A DNA stretch of 64,000 nt from contig JAFWNM010000013.1 in assembly GCA_017510335.1 (NCBI GenBank), positions 1-64,000 of the forward strand, read 5' to 3'. Source of the stretch: Paracoccaceae bacterium. Lineage in GTDB: Bacteria; Pseudomonadota; Alphaproteobacteria; Rhodobacterales; Rhodobacteraceae. A program made the translations under genes and the position numbers. This document shows, piece by piece, positions 37,682 to 49,133 of the stretch (within the stretch, counting starts at the first letter, position 1; the number at the start of each line of letters is the position of its first letter). The notes under the pieces are model-generated. The model was not told the DNA's origin and did not search any database. It saw only the letters and a program-made list of their open reading frames with translations.

Positions 37682-38140
37682 ATGTCCCTGCGCGACAGAA
37701 TATCAAGCGAACTCAAAACAGCGATGAAGGCCAAGGACAGCGAAAAGCTGGCAACCTTGCGCCTGATCAATGCCGCCATCAAGGACCGCGAAATTGCTGC
37801 GCGCAGTGACGGAACAGGTGGCGAATTAAGCGATGGCGATCTGGTCGCCGTGCTGACACGCATGGTCAAACAACGCCGCGATTCGGCGCGCGCCTATGAA
37901 GAAGCGGCGCGTCTGGACCTTGCTGAAAAGGAACTCGCTGAAATTGGCACGATCGAAACCTTCTTGCCGCGCCAGTTGAATGACGATGAAATCGCCCGCG
38001 CAATTGATGCCGCGATTTCCGAAACCGGTGCCGCCTCGGTGCGCGACATCGGCAAGGTGATGGGCCTGCTGAAAGCGCGCCATGCAGGTGAAATGGATTT
38101 CGGCAAGGCGGGCGCAGTGCTCAAGTCACGGCTGGCCTGA
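37682..38140 (+). CDS. yqeY: GatB/YqeY domain protein
   Basis: A 152-residue helical protein of the YqeY family, related to the tail of the GatB amidotransferase subunit. Signature segments are MSLRDRISSELKTAMKAKDSEKLATLRLINAAIK and AREMDFG-like ARHAGEMDFGKAGAVLKSRL. It is thought to bind tRNA or to assist tRNA-linked amidation, but its role is unproven. It commonly sits beside carA in alphaproteobacteria, as here. Confidence 0.92.
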   Translation: MSLRDRISSELKTAMKAKDSEKLATLRLINAAIKDREIAARSDGTGGELSDGDLVAVLTRMVKQRRDSARAYEEAARLDLAEKELAEIGTIETFLPRQLNDDEIARAIDAAISETGAASVRDIGKVMGLLKARHAGEMDFGKAGAVLKSRLA

Positions 38141-38210
38141 GATAGGGCGCACTTGAAATCCCCCTCACTGCCCTAAATCTTGTCAGGCAAGGTTAATAAA
38201 AAGGGTGGAA

Positions 38211-38963
38211 ATGATGTCTCGGATTACAGCGTTCATGCTTGCGGGGGCAAGCACGGCCTTGGTTTTGTCTGCACAAACAAGCCTGGCCGACCCCCTGAAC
38301 TACAGCGTCGATGGTGTTGAATTTCAAGGATATGTGGCGCGCCCCGATGGGGATGCACGCGGCACCGTGCTGATTGTCCATGACTGGGATGGCGTGAATG
38401 ATCATGAAATCGCGCGCGCTGATGCCCTGGCACAAGCAGGCTTTGTGGGGGTCGCCGTGGACCTGTTCGGGCGCGACGCCGTTCTGGACGGGTTTGAGGA
38501 TTATCGCCGTGAAACGGGCGCCCTTTATGCGGACCGTGACACGTTCCGCGCGCGTATTTCAGCAGCCGCAAAAGCTGCCGCACAGCTGGACGGCGTGCCG
38601 GAAGATATGGTGATCACAGGCTATTGTTTTGGCGGTGCGGCCGCATTGGAAGCGGCCCGCGCAGGAATGGACATGGCAGGGTTTGTCAGCTTCCATGGCG
38701 GGCTGGACACACCGGAAGGGCAAGATTACAGCGCCACCACTAGCCCGGTTCTGGTGCTGCACGGGTCCGCCGATCCGGTTTCGGGAATGGCTGATCTGGC
38801 GCGTTTGATGGATGAATTGCACGCCGCAGAAGTGCCACATGAGGCGCAGGTCTTTGGCGGCGCGCGCCATTCCTTCACGGTTCAGGCGTCAAATGACTGG
38901 GACGCGTCTGCCAATGACAAGGCCCATGCCGCGCTGGCGCGGTTTCTGGACCAGATATTCTGA
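38211..38963 (+). CDS. secreted dienelactone hydrolase family protein
   Basis: A 250-residue alpha/beta hydrolase from ATG 38211 (GGGTGG upstream); the GTG at 38205 is less likely. A signal peptide (MMSRITAFMLAGASTALVLSAQTSLA) sends it to the periplasm. The nucleophile Cys is in GYCFGGAAA, with Asp in HGSADPVSG and His in GARHSFT, the Cys-His-Asp triad of dienelactone hydrolases. The physiological substrate is unknown. It converges on the GntR gene with a 9-nt gap. Confidence 0.88.
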   Translation: MMSRITAFMLAGASTALVLSAQTSLADPLNYSVDGVEFQGYVARPDGDARGTVLIVHDWDGVNDHEIARADALAQAGFVGVAVDLFGRDAVLDGFEDYRRETGALYADRDTFRARISAAAKAAAQLDGVPEDMVITGYCFGGAAALEAARAGMDMAGFVSFHGGLDTPEGQDYSATTSPVLVLHGSADPVSGMADLARLMDELHAAEVPHEAQVFGGARHSFTVQASNDWDASANDKAHAALARFLDQIF

Positions 38964-38972
38964 TATCCGTCG

Positions 38973-39644
38973 TTACAGCGAATAGCGGTCCGCACTGTCG
39001 GCATCCTGACGCAACCGCGTCAGGAACGCTGTGGAAATATGGGTTTTCAGCGCCTCATATGCGCCCTGCCCGTCCTGGGCGGCAATCGCTTCGACAATGG
39101 CGGAATGTTCGTCGATGGTCTGGGTGCCGCGTCCTTCAAAACTCAGTGATGTGGTGGCCAGCAGCGCCATGGAGCGATGCACCAGATCAAGTTGCTGCAC
39201 CAGATAGCGGTTATGCGACGCAAGGTGGATTTGCTTGTGAAACCGCCGGTTGGCACGGCTTAGCGCCTTGGGGTCATTGATCAGCTTGCGGTCTTCCTCC
39301 ACCATCGTGCGCAACAGCCGCACTTCTTCATCCGTGGCATGACGCGCAGCCAGACGCGCGGCAAACCCTTCCAGTTCGGCGCGCACAGCATAAAGTTCCG
39401 CCAGCTGGTTATGATCCAGCGATGCGACAATCAGGGACCGGCCGTCCCGTGTCAGAAGCGACTGCGTTTCAAGGCGTTGCAACGCTTCTCGGATCGGGGT
39501 GCGCGACACGCCAAAACGCTCCGCCAGTTCGGATTCCACAAGCCTGTCGCCGGGTTTGTAGACACCAAGATCAATCGCCTCCAGGATCAGGGTATAGGCA
39601 TCTTTTGGCGGCTTGAAGTCGGGCATAACATCACTCTTTTGCAT
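38973..39644 (-). CDS. GntR family transcriptional regulator, FadR/FCD subgroup
   Basis: About 223 residues from ATG 39644; ATG 39626 with AAGAG upstream is a close alternative. Winged helix (YKPGDRLVESELAERFGVSRTPIREALQRLE) followed by an all-helical FCD ligand domain with the metal-site-like pattern R-x3-H (FHKQIHLASHNRYL) and DEHSAIVEAI. It would bind a small carboxylate or other metabolite. No catabolic gene is next to it apart from the hydrolase it converges on and the aldolase it is divergent from. Confidence 0.85.
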   Translation of the reverse strand: MQKSDVMPDFKPPKDAYTLILEAIDLGVYKPGDRLVESELAERFGVSRTPIREALQRLETQSLLTRDGRSLIVASLDHNQLAELYAVRAELEGFAARLAARHATDEEVRLLRTMVEEDRKLINDPKALSRANRRFHKQIHLASHNRYLVQQLDLVHRSMALLATTSLSFEGRGTQTIDEHSAIVEAIAAQDGQGAYEALKTHISTAFLTRLRQDADSADRYSL

Positions 39645-39907
39645 GGCGGGCGCAACAAGACCCCGCTTTTGGATGAATGACAAGCAAGAATATCCAATTT
39701 CACACCAGGTTGCAGAATGCGGCATACAGATCGCGGGCGCTTCCGCGCAGCGGCATATCCGCGCCGCCAGTCACATCTTATTGTCGCAAGAACATGATCT
39801 TTGTGCTTGATTGCGCTAACATTCCTGCCGGGCGCATGTTCATCATTGTTTCGTCACAATCCAGCGATTAACCCTGCCTGAAACAACCATCCGGACAGGA
39901 GCAACCC

Positions 39908-40837
39908 ATGCGTGCAACCCGCATCGTTCAGAAGATTCTCAGCAATTACGAAGGGGAAACCCCCGGCGTAAAAGCCAACCTGTGCCGCATGCTGATGCAA
40001 GGCAAACTGGGTGGCACCGGCAAGATGATCATTCTGCCCGTCGATCAGGGGTTTGAACATGGCCCCGCGCGCACATTTGCGCCCAACCCCGCTGCCTATG
40101 ACCCGCATTATCACTATCAGCTGGCCATCGATTCCGGACTGAATGCCTATGCAGCCCCCTTGGGCATGATCGAAGCGGGCGCTGACACATTCGCAGGCCA
40201 GATTCCCACAATCCTGAAGGTCAACAGCGCCAATTCGCTGATGTCCGACACAGCAGGCAAAAACCAGGCCATCACCGGCAGCGTGGATGACGCGCTTCGT
40301 CTTGGTTGCGCGGCAATCGGGTTCACCATCTATCCAGGGTCGGATTGTGCCTTGGGCATGTTCGAGGAAATCTCGGCCATGCGCGAAGAAGCCGCCGCCA
40401 AGGGCGTGGCGACAGTCATCTGGTCCTACCCGCGCGGCGAAGCCATCACCAAAGACGGCGAAACCGCCATTGATGTGGCCGCCTATGCCGCACAAATCGC
40501 GGCCTTGCTGGGCGCGCATGTCATCAAGATCAAGTTGTCCACAGACCATCTGATGCTGCCAGAAGCCAAGAAAGTCTATCAAGACCAGAATATCGAAATT
40601 GCCACCCAGGCCGCGCGCGTCAAACACTGCATGGAAGCCAGCTTCAACGGCCGTCGCATCGTGGTGTTTTCGGGCGGCGCCAAAAAGGGCGAGGATTCGG
40701 TCTATGATGATGCCCGCGCCATCCGCGACGGGGGCGGCAACGGCTCCATCATCGGGCGCAACAGCTTCCAGCGCTCGCGCGAGGATGCGCTTTCCATGCT
40801 TGGCAAACTGGTCGAAATCTACAAGGGCAAAGCGTAA
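39908..40837 (+). CDS. class I fructose-bisphosphate aldolase, DhnA/FbaB type
   Basis: A 309-residue Schiff-base aldolase of the archaeal-type/DhnA family. Motifs seen are MIILPVDQGFEHGPARTFA, the Lys-bearing strand HVIKIKLSTDHLM and the phosphate loop IVVFSGGAKKGEDSVYDDARAI with GSIIGRNSFQR. It cleaves fructose 1,6-bisphosphate to triose phosphates and can work in gluconeogenesis. GAGCAACC precedes the ATG. Divergent from the GntR gene, which might control it; no evidence beyond position. Confidence 0.93.
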   Translation: MRATRIVQKILSNYEGETPGVKANLCRMLMQGKLGGTGKMIILPVDQGFEHGPARTFAPNPAAYDPHYHYQLAIDSGLNAYAAPLGMIEAGADTFAGQIPTILKVNSANSLMSDTAGKNQAITGSVDDALRLGCAAIGFTIYPGSDCALGMFEEISAMREEAAAKGVATVIWSYPRGEAITKDGETAIDVAAYAAQIAALLGAHVIKIKLSTDHLMLPEAKKVYQDQNIEIATQAARVKHCMEASFNGRRIVVFSGGAKKGEDSVYDDARAIRDGGGNGSIIGRNSFQRSREDALSMLGKLVEIYKGKA

Positions 40838-40849
40838 GCCATCCGCTAA

Positions 40850-40885
40850 GGCATGTCGCGTGAATACGAATGGATGCGACATGCC
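40850..40885. repeat. palindromic element after the aldolase gene
   Basis: GGCATGTCGC and GCGACATGCC, a perfect 10-bp inverted repeat with a 16-nt loop. It is followed by one copy of the intergenic repeat motif and then a terminator; possibly a REP-like element. Confidence 0.5.
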
Positions 40886-40908
40886 CTGGCGCAACAGGAA
40901 CCACAGGG

Positions 40909-40930
40909 TTTCATCTTGCCAAAAATACTC
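40909..40930 (+). repeat. intergenic repeat motif, copy 2 of 3
   Basis: TTTCATCTTGC-CAA-AAATACTC, identical to the copies at 5082 and 57593 outside the three central bases. Confidence 0.6.
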
Positions 40931-40955
40931 AAAAAAATAACCACTGATAGCATCT

Positions 40956-40985
40956 GAAAAAGGGGGCAGTAGCGCCCCCTTTTTC
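40956..40985. terminator. bidirectional terminator between aldolase and transglycosylase genes
   Basis: GAAAAAGGGGGC / GCCCCCTTTTTC, a 12-bp stem with a 6-nt loop; T-runs arise in both orientations, serving the convergent genes. Confidence 0.85.
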
Positions 40986-40992
40986 GCCGTTG

Positions 40993-42237
40993 CTACTGGC
41001 CGCGTTGCAACTGTTCCAGCAACGCGCGCGACGGCTCGCCGGTCACCGTGACCCCGCGCGCGCGCTGATAGGCGCTTATGGCCGATTGCGAATTCGGGCC
41101 AATCACGCCATCCGCCCCTTGCGTGTCAAACCCCGCGCGCGTCAACATGCGCTGCATTTCCTGCCGCTCGCCCAGACGCAGGCCGTAACGGTCGGGCTGG
41201 AACGTGCCGCGGATGGGGCCTCCCCCGCGCAATCTGTCAGAAAGGTGTCCAATTCCAATGACATAGAATTCAGAGTTATTGTAACGCGTTAACGTCGTGA
41301 AGTTGCGGAATGTCATGAACGCCGGCCCGCGCGGCCCATCGGGTATGATGATCGAGGCCGGACCATGATCAGGGAGGGCGCGCCCGTCCATATCGCGCAC
41401 GCCCAATCCCATCCATTCCGACACCGCGCGCGAACTTCCGCGCCCGGCCAGCCCGGTGTTGAACCCGTCAGGCAGGCGCACCTCCACGCCCCAGGGCTGC
41501 CCCCGCGTCCAGCCCATGCGCGCCAGATAATGCGCGGCAGAGGCCAACGCATCAGCCGGGTCTTCTGCCCAGATGTCGCGCCGCCCGTTGCCCGTGAAAT
41601 CCACAGCGTATTCCTGATAAGTGGTCGGAATGAACTGCGTGTGCCCCATGGCCCCGGCCCATGACCCGCGCATATTGGCCGCATTGGTGTCCCCGCGTTG
41701 CAAGATGCGCAGCGCTGCCATCAGCTGGCTTTCAAAAAACGCGCCCCGCCGCCCGTCAAAGGCCAGTGTGGCCAGTGCCGAAATCACAGGTATATCCCCG
41801 CGTTCCGTGCCATAGCGCGATTCGAGCCCCCAGATGGCCGTGATCACTTCAGCCTCGACACCATAGCGCCCTTCTATGGCGCGCAAGGTGGCGCTGTGGC
41901 GCGACAAGGCCGCGCGCCCTGCCGACAGCCGTTCATCAGACACGGCAATGGACAGGTAATCTTCCAATGTGCGGGTAAATTCGGTCTGCCTGCGGTCGCG
42001 CGCAATCACATCGGGCAGGAACCCGGCGCCGCGCAAGGCAGGGTCCAGCACATTGGCGTTTAGTCCGCCTTGGACCGCGCGGGCGCGGAACTGCACCAGC
42101 CACGCATCAAACGCGGCATTGGGCTGTGGTTGCATGCGGCTGGCTGGTGTCGTGGTCATCGGCACCCCCCCGCCCATACAGGCCGAAAGCGAGAATGCGG
42201 ACAGTCCCGCAATACAGAAACGTCGTGTAAATGGCAT
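40993..42237 (-). CDS. lytic murein transglycosylase, MltB-like lipoprotein
   Basis: 414 residues from ATG 42237, chosen because a lipoprotein signal (FTRRFCIAGLSAFSLSAC) follows. The transglycosylase domain has the catalytic Glu in IWGLESRYGTERG, with MGHTQFIPTTYQEYAVDFTGNGRRDIW as in the SltB/MltB family. A C-terminal peptidoglycan-binding domain (GFDTQGADGVIGPNSQSAISAYQRARG) ends the protein. It cleaves murein glycan with anhydro-product formation at the outer membrane. It is divergent from a paralogue at 42528. Confidence 0.92.
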   Translation of the reverse strand: MPFTRRFCIAGLSAFSLSACMGGGVPMTTTPASRMQPQPNAAFDAWLVQFRARAVQGGLNANVLDPALRGAGFLPDVIARDRRQTEFTRTLEDYLSIAVSDERLSAGRAALSRHSATLRAIEGRYGVEAEVITAIWGLESRYGTERGDIPVISALATLAFDGRRGAFFESQLMAALRILQRGDTNAANMRGSWAGAMGHTQFIPTTYQEYAVDFTGNGRRDIWAEDPADALASAAHYLARMGWTRGQPWGVEVRLPDGFNTGLAGRGSSRAVSEWMGLGVRDMDGRALPDHGPASIIIPDGPRGPAFMTFRNFTTLTRYNNSEFYVIGIGHLSDRLRGGGPIRGTFQPDRYGLRLGERQEMQRMLTRAGFDTQGADGVIGPNSQSAISAYQRARGVTVTGEPSRALLEQLQRGQ

Positions 42238-42527
42238 GGCACTGCTCAACCCTTGTTGTGGTATTGGCCTTATTGGCCTTGTTGTGGTCTTGGCTTCATG
42301 CGCTTTTGGCTGTTCATTGACGTGCCGCAACGCCCGAAGCCATTGTTTGTCGCAATTCCGAACCGAAAAAGTCTGTCAACTTTCTCGGAAATTGCTTTAA
42401 TGCTAGGGGAAAATGCGCCCGCAGAAAAGCGGCCATCGGCAAGGACCCGCATATTGTGAACGCTGCCACCTTGGTTCCCTGCGTCCCGACCGCTAGCATA
42501 ACAACCAAAGTCATATCGGGGACCGCA

Positions 42528-43757
42528 ATGTTACTTTGGACACCTGCCGCAGCCTTGGCCCTTGCATTGCCCGCATGTGGCCTTGCGAATATCGAAACAT
42601 CGCCCCGCCCGACGGCGCGCCCCGCGACGTTAAGCGCCCCACAAACTGGCAATTTTGACGTTTGGGTGGCAGGCTTCACCACCCGTGCGCGCGCCAGCGG
42701 CATAAGCCAGACCACATTGGACCGCGCCCTGCCCACACTGCGCCACCTGCCCGAAACTGTTGCGCTGGACCGCCGCCAAAGCGAATTTGGCGCGCGCATC
42801 TGGGATTACATGGACAGCACCGTTTCGGCCACGCGCATTTCGCAAGGTCAAGCCGCACTGCGCCGCTATGGCGACATGTTGAACCGCATTGAGGCCCGCT
42901 ACGGCGTACCGCCAGAAGTTCTTGTGGCAATCTGGGGTATTGAGTCCAGCTATGGGGCAAACCGGGGGGGCACGCATATCCTGTCGTCATTGGCGACATT
43001 GGCCAAGGACGGGCGGCGCGGCGCGTTTTTCGAGGAACAATTGCTGGATGCCCTGCGCATCATTCAGGCAGGCGATATCAGCGCGCAGGCCATGATCGGG
43101 TCTTGGGCGGGGGCGTTTGGCCATATGCAGTTCATGCCATCCAGTTTTCTGACCTATGCTGTGGATTTCACCGGCAACGGGCGGCGCGATGTCTGGGCCG
43201 ACGATCCCGCTGACGCGCTGGCATCTGCAGCCAATTATCTGGCGCGGCGCGGCTGGACACGCGGCCAGCCCTGGGCGCGCGAGGTTATACTGCCCAGCGG
43301 GTTCGATTTGCGCCTGACGGGCCAGACACAACCCACCGCAAACTGGGCGCGCGCAGGTGTGCGCGTGGCTGCCGGGGCGCCGTTGCAGTCAGGTCAGGCG
43401 CGGCTGGTTCTGCCCGGTGGCGCGCGCGGGCCGGCATTTCTGACTTATGGCAATTATGACGTTCTGAAGGAATATAACCTGTCGGACGCCTATGTTCTGG
43501 CAGTGGGCCATTTGTCCGACCGTTTGCGCGGTGGCGCTGCCCTGCACGGCAACTGGCCGCGCAGTGACCGGCCCCTGACAGGGGACGAGCGGCGCGCCTT
43601 GCAGCGCCGTCTGAACGCACTTGGCCATGACACCGGCGGGGTGGATGGGCGCATAGGCCCCGCCACTGTTGCCGCGGTGCAGGCCTGGCAGAAGGCACAG
43701 GGTCTTGCCCCGGATGGCTATGTCAACGCGGATTTGCTGCGCCAGATTTTGCCGTGA
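42528..43757 (+). CDS. lytic murein transglycosylase, MltB-like lipoprotein, paralogue
   Basis: 409 residues from ATG 42528 (CGGGGA upstream). The signal sequence ends LALALPAC, a lipobox. The catalytic Glu is in IWGIESSYGANRGG, followed by FGHMQFMPSSFLTYAVDFTGNGRRDVW and a C-terminal peptidoglycan-binding domain (GHDTGGVDGRIGPATVAAVQAWQ). Domain order and long identical stretches show that it is a paralogue of the divergent gene at 40993-42237; the pair probably arose by an inverted duplication. The two share a 290-nt promoter region. Confidence 0.92.
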   Translation: MLLWTPAAALALALPACGLANIETSPRPTARPATLSAPQTGNFDVWVAGFTTRARASGISQTTLDRALPTLRHLPETVALDRRQSEFGARIWDYMDSTVSATRISQGQAALRRYGDMLNRIEARYGVPPEVLVAIWGIESSYGANRGGTHILSSLATLAKDGRRGAFFEEQLLDALRIIQAGDISAQAMIGSWAGAFGHMQFMPSSFLTYAVDFTGNGRRDVWADDPADALASAANYLARRGWTRGQPWAREVILPSGFDLRLTGQTQPTANWARAGVRVAAGAPLQSGQARLVLPGGARGPAFLTYGNYDVLKEYNLSDAYVLAVGHLSDRLRGGAALHGNWPRSDRPLTGDERRALQRRLNALGHDTGGVDGRIGPATVAAVQAWQKAQGLAPDGYVNADLLRQILP

Positions 43758-43802
43758 CCCCCCTTGTCGGAAGGCTGGGTATGCAGTAATCAGGGCTTTA
43801 AT

Positions 43803-43820
43803 GTTATAATATATCATAAC
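43803..43820 (+). promoter_or_regulatory. predicted Zur box
   Basis: GTTATAATATATCATAAC, an almost perfect palindrome matching the GTTATA...TATAAC style of alphaproteobacterial Zur sites, ending 14 nt before the start of a COG0523 GTPase gene, a classic Zur target. Confidence 0.75.
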
Positions 43821-43834
43821 CAAGAAGGTGCCCC

Positions 43835-45046
43835 ATGTCCGTTACCGACGCCCGCCTGCCCGTTACTGTGTTGTCGGGGTTTCTGGGTGCAGGCAAAACA
43901 ACCCTGCTGAACCATGTCCTGAACAACCGCCAGGGCCGCCGCGTGGCCGTCATTGTCAATGACATGTCCGAAGTGAATATTGACGCTGACCTTATTGAGG
44001 CAGGTGTGGACCTCAACCGCGGCGAAGAAAAGCTGGTGGAAATGTCCAACGGGTGCATCTGCTGCACGCTGCGCGACGATCTGCTGGCCGAAGTGCGCAG
44101 GCTGGCGCAAGAAGGGCGCTTTGACTACTTGCTGATCGAATCCACCGGCATTTCCGAACCGCTGCCCGTGGCCGCGACATTTGAATTCCGCGACGAACAG
44201 GACGACAGCCTGATGGATGTGGCACGTCTGGACACGATGGTAACGGTCGTGGATGCGGTCAACCTGCTGCGCGATTTTTCCAGCCATGATTTTCTACGCG
44301 ACCGTGGTGAAACACTGGGCGATGAAGATGAACGCAGCCTTGTCGACCTGCTGACAGATCAGATCGAATTTGCTGATGTCATCGTTCTGAACAAGGTTAC
44401 TGATGCGGGTGCGGCGCAAACCGATGCTGCGCGCAAGATCATCAAGGCACTAAACCCCGATGCCCGCCTGATTGAAACCGACCAGTCGCGCGTGGATGCA
44501 GACCAGATTTTTGACACCGGCCTGTTTGATTTTGACACGGCACATGAACACCCGCTTTGGGCAAAGGAATTGTATGGCTTCGCTGATCATGTGCCAGAAA
44601 CCGAAGAATATGGCGTGACATCCTTTGTCTACCGCGCGCGCAGGCCGTTTGATCCCGCCAAGGTGCATGCGGTTCTAAACGGCAACCTGCCCGGGGTGAT
44701 CCGCGCCAAGGGCCATTTCTGGCTGGCAACGCGGCCCAACTGGGTGGCCGAATTTTCGCTGGCGGGGGCGATGTCCAGCGTCACGCCGCTTGGCGGGTGG
44801 TGGGCGGCCGTGCCGCGCGAACGCTGGCCCGACCACGCAGAAGCACTGGAAAAGATGCGCGAAAACTGGGTGGAGCCATGGGGCGACCGGCGGCAGGAAC
44901 TGGTTTTCATTGGCGCGGGCATGGACCACGCCGCATTGACCGCAAAACTGGATGCCTGCTTGCTGGACGCCGACAGTTTTTCACCCGAATTATGGGCCGA
45001 TATGGCTGACCCGTTCCCCAAATGGGGCCAGCGCAAGGCGGCGTGA
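43835..45046 (+). CDS. COG0523 family GTPase, likely zinc metallochaperone (ZigA/CobW type)
   Basis: A 403-residue G3E-family GTPase. P-loop [15 protein letters not shown] (from residue 15), the metal-binding CxCC motif in [11 protein letters not shown], Walker-B-like ESTGISEP and the NKVT guanine-specificity motif. The C-terminal CobW domain includes [16 protein letters not shown] Zur box just upstream argues for a role in zinc limitation, delivering zinc to essential enzymes, rather than in cobalamin synthesis. The next gene starts 3 nt after its stop. Confidence 0.92.
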   Translation: MSVTDARLPVTVLSGFLGAGKTTLLNHVLNNRQGRRVAVIVNDMSEVNIDADLIEAGVDLNRGEEKLVEMSNGCICCTLRDDLLAEVRRLAQEGRFDYLLIESTGISEPLPVAATFEFRDEQDDSLMDVARLDTMVTVVDAVNLLRDFSSHDFLRDRGETLGDEDERSLVDLLTDQIEFADVIVLNKVTDAGAAQTDAARKIIKALNPDARLIETDQSRVDADQIFDTGLFDFDTAHEHPLWAKELYGFADHVPETEEYGVTSFVYRARRPFDPAKVHAVLNGNLPGVIRAKGHFWLATRPNWVAEFSLAGAMSSVTPLGGWWAAVPRERWPDHAEALEKMRENWVEPWGDRRQELVFIGAGMDHAALTAKLDACLLDADSFSPELWADMADPFPKWGQRKAA

Positions 45047-45049
45047 ACC

Positions 45050-45319
45050 ATGGCATCGAACCTGCAATCCAGTTTGCGCAGGCGTTCCAGCCCGATGGCC
45101 GAATTCGACCGCCTGCCCCCTGAATTGCGCCACTGGCTGGCGCATGCAGCGCTTCCATGGTCGGCGCGCTCGGCGCGGCGGCTGTGGCACAAGGCGGCGC
45201 GCCAGGTCGGGCCGGACCCCCAGACAATTCTGGCCCATCTGGCCCGCGCCGAAGCGCGCAGCCTGGCCAGGGATAGTCCCGCAATCTGGGGCGACGGATA
45301 TCCGCTGATACGGGAGTAG
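45050..45319 (+). CDS. small basic protein, possibly DUF6525
   Basis: 89 residues, highly basic at the N-terminus (MASNLQSSLRRRSSPMAEFDRLPPELRHWLAHAALPWS), then ARSARRLWHKAARQ and an Arg-rich C-terminus. It fits a small alphaproteobacterial family that I recall as DUF6525. It begins 3 nt after the COG0523 GTPase ends, so it shares that Zur-controlled transcript. No metal-binding motif is evident. Function unknown. Confidence 0.65.
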   Translation: MASNLQSSLRRRSSPMAEFDRLPPELRHWLAHAALPWSARSARRLWHKAARQVGPDPQTILAHLARAEARSLARDSPAIWGDGYPLIRE

Positions 45320-45497
45320 GGAAAGCTGCTGGGCGCTCTGGTCTTTTGTGGTTATTTGCACTTGGATAAAGCCCGCGCCATCTGTGGGCTGGGGTCTGCC
45401 GGTCCGGCGGTATGGAAGTTCGCTTTATACAGGCGGCGCAATCCTGACTTCAAAGGATTGGCCAAAGGCTGGCGAAACCGGCAGGCCGGCGGCCAGC

Positions 45498-45526
45498 GGC
45501 GTTGTCCCGCAGCTTGGGGCAACGCC
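45498..45526. repeat. GC-rich hairpin between DUF6525-like gene and proA
   Basis: GGCGTTGTCCC / GGGGCAACGCC, 11 bp with one G-U pair and a 7-nt loop. It lies in the 261-nt gap between convergent genes; no T-tract. Nothing else was recognised in that gap. Confidence 0.45.
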
Positions 45527-45580
45527 CCGTGACCGCGTTAGCCCAAAAACACCAGCTCCATACCGCAACCCCCAGCCAAG

Positions 45581-46836
45581 TTACGCGCGCACGGTCCCGT
45601 CACCTGTGACCAGATACTTGAAACTGGTCAGCTGCTCTGCGCCGACAGGCCCGCGCGCATGCATTTTGCCTGTCGCAATCCCGATTTCCGCCCCAAGGCC
45701 AAATTCACCGCCATCGGCAAATTGTGTCGAGGCGTTGCGCATCAGGATCGCGCTGTCCAGCCCAGCAAAGAAGCGCGCGGCGACCGCGTCATCTTCGGTC
45801 AGAATGGCGTCTGTGTGCTGTGAGCCGTATTGACGGATATGCGCCATCGCGGCATCGACATCATCGACCACCGCCGCTGCCATGATCTTGTCCAGATATT
45901 CCTGCCCGAAATCATCGGCTGCGGCGGCAACGACATCTGGCAAATGCTGCAACCCTGCGCCCACGCGCATTTCCACCCCTGCACCAACAAGATCCGCGAT
46001 GATCTGTGCGCCCAGCCCGTCCACAATGTCACGGTGCAGCAACAGGCATTCTGCCGCGCCACAAATACCAGTGCGCCGCGTCTTGGCATTCAGCACCACG
46101 CGGCGCGCCTTGTCTGCGTCGGCATGGGCATCGACATAGATATGACAAATTCCTTCCAGATGGGCAAAGACCGGCACGCGCGCTTCGCGCTGGACCAGCC
46201 CCACCAACCCCTTGCCGCCGCGTGGCACAATCACGTCAATATATTCGACCATGCGCAACATGTCCCCCACTGCAGCGCGGTCAGTGGTCTGGACCAGTTG
46301 AATGGCATCCTCAGGCAGGTCTGCAGCACGCAATCCTTGCACAAGGGCCGCATGAATGGCGCGGCTGGAATGGAAGCTTTCGGACCCACCGCGCAAAATG
46401 ACAGCATTGCCCGCCTTCAGGCATAACGCGCCCGCATCGGCGGTTACATTGGGCCGCGATTCGTAAATCACACCCACCACCCCCAAAGGCGTGCGCACCC
46501 GCGCAATATGCAGCCCGGTGGGCTGGTCCCATTCCGTGATGATCTGCCCAACCGGGTCATCCTGTGCGGCAATGGTGCGCAGCGCATCGCAAATGCCGGA
46601 AATGCGGCCTTCATCCAGCGCCAGCCGGTCCAGCATGGCGGGCGACAGCCCTTTTTGCTGTGCGGCAGCCATGTCACGGGCATTGGCCGCGATCACGTCC
46701 TCGCGCTGCGCCCAAAGCGCATCTGCGGCCGATGTCAGCGCCAGCGCCTTCGCTTCTGCCGGTGCCATGGCCAGCACCTGTGCAGCGGCGCGCGCGCGGC
46801 GGCCCATATCCAGCATTTCAGGTGAAATATCAGTGC

Positions 46837-46840
<4 letters not shown>
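45581..46840 (-). CDS. proA: gamma-glutamyl phosphate reductase
   Basis: A 419-residue NADPH-dependent reductase of the aldehyde dehydrogenase superfamily, making glutamate semialdehyde for proline. The nucleophile Cys lies in [15 protein letters not shown], and the characteristic [12 protein letters not shown] and [10 protein letters not shown] segments are present. Its start overlaps the proB stop by 4 nt (46837-46840), so the pair is translationally coupled. Full length. Confidence 0.96.
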
Positions 46841-49103
<2,263 letters not shown>

Positions 49104-49133
49104 TTACAGGGAATCGCGCGCGGCCTCAAGCAC

